The translations under genes were made by a program, and so were the position numbers. This document shows, piece by piece, positions 56,781-64,000 of a stretch of DNA of 64,000 nt. The stretch is taken from assembly GCA_021432635.1 (NCBI GenBank), contig MU270023.1, positions 1,054,001-1,118,000 on the forward strand, in the 5' to 3' direction. The DNA is from Thozetella sp. PMI_491. Its lineage: Eukaryota > Ascomycota > Sordariomycetes > Chaetosphaeriales > Chaetosphaeriaceae. The notes under the pieces were generated by a model. It ran no database searches and was not told where the DNA came from. It was given only the letters and a program-made list of their open reading frames with translations. Positions within the stretch are counted from its first letter, which is position 1. Every line of letters starts with the position of its first letter.

Positions 56781-58422
56781 ATGAATAGCATTCCATTACT
56801 CTTCCTCTTCCTGAGCGCCGGCATAGCGCTAGTCCAAGGTGTGGGACTCGGAGAAAGTCCCGAGTGTGCGGTTCGACATATCCTTATTCTCCACGTCATC
56901 ATCTCACTCTTCTCTGACTACGTCATAGCTACCCTGTCTCAACGACACGCAGCCCCAAGTTCCCTGTGTGCTGGGTCAGGAACCGTGCCATTGCCAAGAT
57001 GTCTTGTTCGCCCCGGAATTGCAATTGTGCATCAAACAGCAATGCAACCTCGCCGACAGCCTAAGTAAAGACGGACCCTTTCCGCATTACCTACTACGGA
57101 TCAACTAATAACAAATCAAGTAACCATCAACATAACATCTCAAGTTTGTGACCTGCCGATTGTAAACCGGGGTGATGTTGTCAGTGTTAGTGGCTTAACC
57201 CTCGGCGCGATCGACATTGTCTTCATTGCAGTTCGTCTGGCCACAAAGCCAAAGAAGCATATTGGGTGGCAAGACAATGTTGACGACTGGGTAATGATTA
57301 TCAATGGGGTGAGTATAACTGCAGATTATATCTAATGTTCATAATTTGGGATCGGGCTAATCCTAGTAACCAGGCTTTTGTTATTACCATGGCCGTTGTG
57401 GGATTTGAACGTGAGTTGCACTGCCTCTTTCGCAGCGCAATACCTAATCCCGATGCTTAGTCGATCAACATGGCTATGGAAGGGACATCTGGACCCTCAG
57501 CTTCGACCAGACAACCGCGATCAACAAGGTGCGTGGAAAATCTATCTAAGAGGTCGCTCCATGCGAAAAAAGACCCTAACGCTTTACAGCTCCTGTATTG
57601 TCATGAGCTGATGTGGTCCCTGATCCTTACGTTCACCCGCGTGTCTATCTTATTCTTTTATCGGCGCGTCATACCATTCGAAGTTATGCCGAAGCTCAAA
57701 TACTTTATCGATGGGTCGATTCTGTGGGTGATTCTTGGCGGCATGGCAATAACCTTGCCGCTCATTTTCCGCTGCCAGCCCTTCGAGCCACAATTCTACA
57801 GCTTTCAAAACGGACCCGCGGGTCTTAATTGCATTGATATGCAAAAGCATGCCTGGGCCACAGGAGCTATCAACTTCTTCAGCGACATCTGGTTGGTGTT
57901 ACTGCCGGTCCCGGCTCTCATGAATCTCAGGCTTCATTTGAGAAAGAAGATTGGTGTCGGTCTGATGTTCTCCTTCGGCGGGTTGTAAGTCTCATTTCAA
58001 ACTTTACCGAGAAGAAATATCACTAACCAGCTAAAGCGTTACTTTCGCCTCTATTCCGAGGATGGTATCTCTCGTTCAATATGTTGACACCTTCAATCCG
58101 ACATGTTAGTACCCCCTGACTCTAGCTCCTTGAGTATTCTCTAACAAAGTCGACTCTTGAAGATGACTGGGTGTATGTTAGCTTTTGGTCGGCTACGGAA
58201 GCTTATATCGGAGTGCTATGTGCCTGCATGCCGCGCCTTTATATGCTTATTTCGCGTGTTTATCGTCGTTGCGTCCCTAGCCATGAACACTCGAGGCTTC
58301 CTACAACCCCTCATCTGACTAGCATAACCGTGTCAACAACCTCATCCAAGCTAGCTATCCACACGGAGCATGCAGAGTTGTGCGAAAAATCTTCCAATTC
58401 AGAGGCGAAACCCCGGGTTTAA
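56781..58422 (+). CDS. CFEM-domain, PTH11-like seven-helix membrane receptor
   Basis: A signal peptide (MNSIPLLFLFLSAGIALVQG) leads to PEC, the start of a CFEM domain that continues after an intron as PCVLGQEPCHCQDVLFAPELQLCIKQQCNLADSL. The first intron boundary is uncertain, and not all eight CFEM Cys are accounted for. After a 56-nt intron comes VCDLPIVNRGD and the seven-helix region: GAIDIVFIAVRLATKP, DDWVMIINGNQAFVITMAVVGFE, HGYGRDIWTL, LMWSLILTFTRVSILFFYRR, GSILWVILGGMAITLPLIF, FFSDIWLVLLPVPALMNLRL, IGVGLMFSFGGL and the EAYIGVLCACMP signature, then a polar tail ending KPRV*. About seven short introns are needed. PTH11-type receptors sense surfaces and extracellular cues; the ligand here is unknown. 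Confidence 0.8.
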
Positions 58423-60027
58423 CGTCTGTCAGAGGATGAATCACATATTTTACCAATTAATATTCGACTCGCAGGATCTGTTACCTTCGGATGATCTTCT
58501 TCTACAAGGTCGCAAGACATGAAGATGGATATATCTTATGGCGTGTGGGACCTGGCCACGAGCTATATGGAGGGAGTAGTGGCGGGTAAGCAAAGTGCAG
58601 CCACAATTTGCTGCAATGCGGACATTGTATAATCCAAATAATACAAAATATTAGCCTAGAAAAGTCACCCGGTTATGTACGGAAAAGGTCATTTCGGAAT
58701 TTTTACTTCCCAAGTCCTTTTAAGCAGTGTCATGTGCACGCCGCCATCATTCTTCAAGGTCGACAAGGGGATACACATTCATGGTGGGATTTTTTTGGAG
58801 GATTGGCATTGGTCCAAACCTAAGCTCTCGGTCCTTGCAACGAGAACCCGCCGCCAACACCGGTGTGGAGTGATAATTATCTACGTGAACCTACCTAAGG
58901 TAGTCACGACCCAAAAAAAAAATTACAGAGGAACCCAACCGATTTCAAGCCACCATTTGCTACCCAACAAGTGCGACGTACGTCACTCACTAGTAAACAT
59001 CAAGGTCTGCGCGAGGTGAGACCACGTAAATTAGGCCAGCCGGGTAAGTCTTGATAAATTTCACCTGCATGCAGTAGCTTACTCATGGTCTATCCCATGC
59101 AGTTATAGATTTGTCAATTGCCAATATTTTGAGTCTAACCTGTGGTACGGAGTGGCGCCAACCCCCTCATCATCAACGTCATTACCCCGACCAAAGTGTT
59201 GTATAACGTCAGGTAGACGCACTGAGTCCCCATAATCTTCAATATCACATGTTTAACCGGTGATGGAATCAACACTAGCTTTTGTTGATGTACAGGCGAG
59301 GCTAGAGAAAAGGTGCGAAGCAACGATAGTGTTATCATGGTAACAGAACGATGCCACGAGGTTATGGTATAATACTAGTGGGCATTTCCATCTTGCCCCC
59401 TCTGCTTGTTATTCCTGGGCCTGTAATGAAATAGAATGGAGCTCTTCACGCGGGAAGAGATGATTTATACCTAGGCTTGCATGTGATTTGCGGCCTGCAC
59501 CAAGACGTAGGTGCTAGGCCGGAAGCGGGCGGTCGAGCAAAAGGATTACACTACTGTTCTCGCCAGTGGAGGTCAAATCAAAGAACATGACCCCCTTGAC
59601 GGACGCGCATATTATACCGGAAATAGGCTACATTGTTTCCCGACGTGCATGTCGGGCTACCACATCGATGAGGCATTATGAGGGGAAACTAGGAGTGAAT
59701 CCCGTATTCCCTGATGCCGGTACAAGCCAAACTGACTCCTCTGCCCGAAGCTGTAGCATGTGAAGTATCTGGCAAGGGATCAGGGCGGGGTTTTTGATAT
59801 TGTGGCCTGACCTTCTTGTCATAATGACTTCATCAAGCTGAGGCATGTCGGAAGATGGATTTGAGTTCATTTTCAGTAGTCACACCGTCGGAGAGGCATA
59901 TATTTCACGAGGTATCCCCAATAACATCCACGACTCAGGCCTAATTTCGCTCCTCACCACTCTTTCCATCTCACTCTCTGACCCTCATCGAGTGTATCAA
60001 GTGTTGATCTCGTTTCAGTACCTCAAA
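58423..60027. other. Gene-free region
   Basis: The 1605 bases have no supported gene. Stop-rich short frames only. An A9 run occurs at about 58913-58921. The last ~180 bases are open in frame with the calpain-like gene but read as leader sequence. Confidence 0.45.
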
Positions 60028-61662
60028 ATGTCCGACAAGAGAGACTTCCGCACCACGATTGATGCCGCAACTGGCACTATCGATCCATTCGCCCTCGCTG
60101 AGGCACTCATCGGACGCAAGATTGATCGGCACTCAATGGCGGCGTCATCGACAATTTCTGATATGCAGGCGGATTATGATGACCTCGTTGACGTGAAACA
60201 TGATCCGGTTCTCCTGGGCATGTCTATGCAGCCCGACAAGCAGCCGAAGAATGTGCACGTCGGCTGCATCAATCCTTTTGCCCTTGTTGAAGCTCTTCTT
60301 GGCAAACGCATTGACAGGTGCTCCATGTCTGCGGCCAAGCTCATCTCTGATGTTCTGCAGACAGACTATGATGAGCTATTCGACATGAGGCACAATTCTG
60401 TGCTTTACGCAGGATTGAAGTTCAATAAGCAGGGTCGACATGCAGAGGAGTTGTCTGACAAGGATATGAAGATTTTGAACGAGCGAGATTTGGAGACACC
60501 TGACCTCTCTCAGATCGACAGAATGGGGGATCTCGAGAAGGTCGGCCTGAAGGACGTCCTCAAAGCTCAAGTGAAGATGGCGCGTATGGAGAACGGTAAA
60601 CTTCACGTGGTGCTGCACACCCCGGACATGGGCAAAGTGATCTCTAACCAGCAGGTGACCATGTCAATGAACGAACTCGCTCTACCATTCAGGAAGCGAG
60701 ATGGAAAGTGGACACCGCCGAACAGTTCATGGGAAGATCTTCAAGAAAGATTCGTGCAGTCGATTGCCATGCGTATGCGGGAGATGGAAAGGTCGCAAAT
60801 GGGAGATGTGTTCCGTATCGGAGACGGCCGGTACCCTGGGTTCGACATGCGTCAGACTTGCCCTGTGAATAGGTTCGATGATCCGGTCCAGGGAGCCACA
60901 GGCAACAGCTGGCTTATCGCTGCTCTTTTCTCTGTCGCCTGGGCTAGCCCGACTGTCATTAACCGCTACATCCGCGCTACGGACCAGTCCGCACGGGATC
61001 CGAACCAGAAGAAGGAGCAGTTCTCAGTCAAATTCCACGACAAGGGGGGAAAGAACAATGCGCCTACCGCCACGGTAGAGGTCAACTACGAAGTTCCCGT
61101 CAACAATTCGGACCAGGAGCTCATCTACTGCCGCGCCAGTGATGGATCCAACATCTGGCCCTCGCTCTACGAGAAAGCCTTCGTCAAGTGGGTTGCCGAT
61201 TCCTCATCTGACCGCCCAGACATGACACAGATCTACAACGGCGACCCAATCAAGGCGATGGCACAGATTAACGGCCGAGACCCACAGTACTACTTCACCG
61301 ACCGCCATTCGGCTAGTGAGCTGGTGGGATTAGTTCGATCTTGCTCTGTCAATTTCAAGACCATCAACGCCATGTGTGCCTATACCCACGCAAGCGGGAG
61401 CATCTACCGGGGAGCCAATCTCGTGGCAAACCACGCCTACTCGGTCCTGGGCTGGTCCGGCCGAAACACGAACCAGTATATCATTCTGCGCAACCCGTGG
61501 GGTGTCACGGAGCCAGTTGGCTTGACCAGCTACCCGGGGCTTATTGACCGGGTCGAAGCAGAGTTCTGGCGACCGGCAACTTTGCTTGATCGTGGTGGTG
61601 TGATAGCCCTGGAGGCGACAGCCTTCAAGGAATACTTTGCCTGTATCGGTATGACGAAGTGA
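60028..61662 (+). CDS. Calpain-like (C2 family) protein with Ser at the catalytic Cys position
   Basis: I chose the ATG at 60028 (context CTCAAAATGTCC), giving 544 residues. The frame also extends to an ATG at 59845, but that extra part lacks domain features. The N-terminus holds two related segments of about 55 residues (IDPFALAEALIGRKIDRHSM and INPFALVEALLGKRIDRCSM, each followed by a DYD(D/E)L motif). The peptidase core follows: the nucleophile motif reads VQGATGNSWLIAAL, where calpains have Gly-(Asp/Asn)-Cys-Trp, so the Cys is Ser (codon AGC). The His in LVANHAYSVLGW and the Asn in IILRNPWG are conserved. A catalytically dead calpain fold, acting as a binding protein, is the natural reading. 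The gene is otherwise intact. Confidence 0.82.
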   Translation: MSDKRDFRTTIDAATGTIDPFALAEALIGRKIDRHSMAASSTISDMQADYDDLVDVKHDPVLLGMSMQPDKQPKNVHVGCINPFALVEALLGKRIDRCSMSAAKLISDVLQTDYDELFDMRHNSVLYAGLKFNKQGRHAEELSDKDMKILNERDLETPDLSQIDRMGDLEKVGLKDVLKAQVKMARMENGKLHVVLHTPDMGKVISNQQVTMSMNELALPFRKRDGKWTPPNSSWEDLQERFVQSIAMRMREMERSQMGDVFRIGDGRYPGFDMRQTCPVNRFDDPVQGATGNSWLIAALFSVAWASPTVINRYIRATDQSARDPNQKKEQFSVKFHDKGGKNNAPTATVEVNYEVPVNNSDQELIYCRASDGSNIWPSLYEKAFVKWVADSSSDRPDMTQIYNGDPIKAMAQINGRDPQYYFTDRHSASELVGLVRSCSVNFKTINAMCAYTHASGSIYRGANLVANHAYSVLGWSGRNTNQYIILRNPWGVTEPVGLTSYPGLIDRVEAEFWRPATLLDRGGVIALEATAFKEYFACIGMTK

Positions 61663-63377
61663 AACCCAGGTCATGTTTCTACTCTTCTTCCCGTTTATGG
61701 ACGTTATCTGCTTCTTCGATTGTGGAGACTGTTGATGTACTGGACCAGTCCGCTCGTTGAGGAGAGAGAACTTGTGTGAGAAGGAGCTCAAAAGTTAGGG
61801 CGCTCTATTATCATCAAGGAGTTCAAAAGTTAGTTTGACTATGATTTCTAACATCAATCGACTAACGCGTTGAGGTGTTTCAATTGCAGTACTGTTTTAA
61901 AATTAATTGATACTAAAACGACTTAAGCAAGGATCAATATGAGGAAATAATTATAGGTTGCTTAGCAGTACATTCTGGCGTACCTACTTATTTCTCCACT
62001 ATATAGTGAAAATACGATGGCGGAGAGAAGCTTGTCAACGAAATATCCGAGGCCCTTTACCTTAGATGGTGCCCCATGGAACGAGATGTGGAAAATTTTG
62101 CGATCGAACTTGGAACCGCGGTAGATGGGGGTTTAAAGCTTTTTGCCTCAGCTGGTGTCTCAAAAAGAGGAAGGGGGAACTTCAGGTAAAATTTAAAGGG
62201 GCACGGTCAAGTGGGCATACCACGTTAGGGGGCCGGTCTTATTGATCGGCATGATTTCCCATAAGCAGGAACTACCTTAAGTGGCTCGGCCGATTTACTG
62301 TTGGCTCAAAATACCGAGTCGTACATGTGTACCGGTCGTGGGCATTCACCGCCCAAGTAGAAAGTGACCCACCCTGGGTTTATTGGACGCCATGTACGAA
62401 ACAGGTGTGAGCCGGCGAATTGCAATAACTGATACCTTGTCCGGAGTGGCAACAACTGCGGGACAGTTGAGACGGCGTACCGCATCAGGCACCCGTGTTT
62501 ATTGAAAGGGAACCCTGCCGTATCCAGCCACTATCTCACAAACCTTTTGACCGGAGAGGCCAGGTCCAGGCGGGTCAGCCCGGCTAATGCGACTACAACC
62601 GGCTGTTACGGGCTGACAGCACTTGCATGACCATTGTAGCAATGAGTGTAACCTAGATGACTCTGGCTGGTTTTTGCGTCCAATCATACACCTGGCGCTG
62701 ACTCACTGGCAGAGTCTCTTTCCTGTCCAAATGGCGACCAAGATAGCAACTTTGCAAGTGCTCAATCATGGCAACGCTCAACAACTTTGCTGGAATCCAG
62801 TCATCGAGATCCGGACCGCTCCAGCTTTCACCTCGTGTACTGGGGTTGCGTGGGCATCCAACAACGAAACTCGCTCACGCTTGACTATCCAATAGCTTCA
62901 CCTACGATCTCCAACAAGGTGCTGTGGACGTTGATGCCACCACCATTGGCCACCCATAAGTTCAAGCTGTATCATCGAACCGAGAAACTTTCAATGTTAG
63001 GTTTCTATTCATGTTGGACTGATATAGATGACTGCTTGAGCAATTTCTTCTTCGATAAGATTTCCGCAACTAGTTTCATGCCAAGCTATTCCGTGAAAAT
63101 ATTCGTACGAAGGCAATCGAGCCACTGAACACAAGCATCAATCACAAGGCCGTGGTACGCATTGGCCAAGGGTAAGATACGTATAGTTAAATCGCCCTCG
63201 CTGGTGCTCTCGGGCAAATTACCCCCGACTTTCCGATTGAAACTGGACGTGTTCTGTGCTATCCTCTAACTTGCAACGTTTGTGTATATCGGCAATCAAG
63301 ACCTGGGTTAGAAGGCTTGTAAAATAACCTTATCCTTCTTGGAAACTCTCAACGCAGTGCCTCTGGGCGCCCAATCT
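61663..63377. other. Gene-free region
   Basis: I see no supported gene in these 1715 bases. Frames at 62623-62895 and 62787-63128 overlap each other and lack recognisable features. Confidence 0.4.
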
Positions 63378-63860
63378 TCACCCATATACCATATACCTAG
63401 CCCGAGCATATTCTTGAAGGACCAAACGCCGTCCGCGACAGAAGGATGAATCCCAGCTTGGCAGTCCTTTGTCTTGGCCGACAAATGAGACCAGTATAGC
63501 GATGTACCTCGTCCATCCTTTCAATCCTCGTCCCTCGATAGAGTCTTTTGGTCTTCTCATGCCGTTGGCGTAAAATCTCGACCAAGATCTCTAAGGATGC
63601 ATCGTCTTCGTGTTTGAAGAAGCTGAAGAGCGGCCGCCGAGCCCATAATGCGAAGAAGGTGCAGATAAGTGTCCATAGATCACAGCTTTCGCCAACGATA
63701 TGAGCGAGGAGAAGCTTGGAGAAGCGATATGGGCTTGGCATGCTCTAATCCTCTGGAGAATTGTCTGCTCGATGGCCTGGTCGAATTCGACAATACAAAA
63801 ATCGCTAATACTATACTATGGGTCACTTCCCATCGAAAAGTTAGAATAGGTATTCTGAAT
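63378..63860 (-). pseudogene. Protein kinase relic (SRPK-like, C-lobe)
   Basis: Minus-strand translation shows a kinase C-lobe: NFSMGSDP, then a stop (63816-63818), then ISDFCIVEFDQA, where the DFG motif reads DFC (63795-63803). After a frame change comes SPYRFSKLLLAH, which corresponds to the APE region, and GESCDLWTLICTFFALWARRPLF, which corresponds to the conserved DxWxxGC helix F/G region with Gly lost. LEILVEILRQ follows. The order of motifs is that of fungal SRPK-type kinases. The stop, frame change and lost Gly residues show it is a non-functional relic. The N-lobe is not visible in the remaining 140 bases. Confidence 0.55.
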
Positions 63861-64000
63861 CATAGCAACTCCGACCGCATTTTGTCAAAATAGGATTCTT
63901 CTTAGCTCGCCAAGCGCCTTGCTTACTTCTGTATTCGAGACTTCATCGAAAGCAGATGTATTATGCAGAGCATTTACTGCAGGAAGGATTTATTGCAAAT

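Noticed and set aside
1-64000. CRISPR arrays, bacterial operon signals, intact transposons, rRNA or tRNA genes
   Set aside because: No direct-repeat/spacer pattern, no transposase or reverse transcriptase frame and no rRNA sequence were seen. I could not run a tRNA folding search, so a tRNA could be missed.

Overview
This 64 kb window is nuclear DNA of a filamentous ascomycete (Pezizomycotina). The evidence is short spliceosomal introns of about 50-130 nt, three Zn2Cys6/fungal-type regulators, a CFEM/PTH11-like receptor, a DUF3433 protein, a killer-toxin-type (subgroup C) chitinase remnant, and an NLR-like gene whose tandem TPR repeats carry only transition differences, as repeat-induced mutation (RIP) would leave. 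I cannot name the genus. There is no polyketide synthase, NRPS or prenyltransferase core gene, so this is not a classic secondary-metabolite cluster. It reads as catabolic and accessory DNA.

Left part (1-13.3 kb): the end of an unknown protein; a decayed chitinase joined head-to-head to a LysM fragment; an intact type III alkyl sulfatase; a nucleosidase-NB-ARC-TPR (NLR-like) gene interrupted by a stop codon and a 781-base assembly gap; and a nine-exon acetoacetyl-CoA synthetase.

Central part (14.2-36.2 kb): an HSL-type esterase, SDR 1, Zn2Cys6 regulator 1, Baeyer-Villiger monooxygenase (BVMO) 1, SDR 2, BVMO 2, a zinc alcohol dehydrogenase, an aldehyde dehydrogenase, an epoxide-hydrolase-like enzyme, and an FAD monooxygenase fused to a polytopic membrane domain. 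Gene content matches the bacterial cycloalkanone route: alcohol to ketone (SDR), ketone to lactone/ester (BVMO), hydrolysis (esterase), hydroxy-acid to aldehyde to acid (ADH, ALDH). Six near-identical 14-bp palindromes of the form CGG-N6-CCG occur in the intergenic regions of these genes, from the esterase to the ALDH and including the regulator's own upstream region. This suggests one regulon. I consider it the most interesting system in the window.

Right-central part (37-48.2 kb): Zn2Cys6 regulator 2, a cytochrome P450, a haem aldoxime dehydratase, Zn2Cys6 regulator 3 and a Cys-type nitrilase. This is a candidate aldoxime-to-nitrile-to-acid pathway. The dehydratase and nitrilase promoters share a TCCGCA(G/C)(C/T)GATAA element.

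Right part (49-64 kb): a small cysteine-rich secreted-type gene that lacks its start codon, a 1202-aa DUF3433 membrane protein, a CFEM-domain PTH11-like receptor, a calpain-like protein whose catalytic Cys is Ser, and a kinase relic. Long intergenic stretches there show no supported genes.
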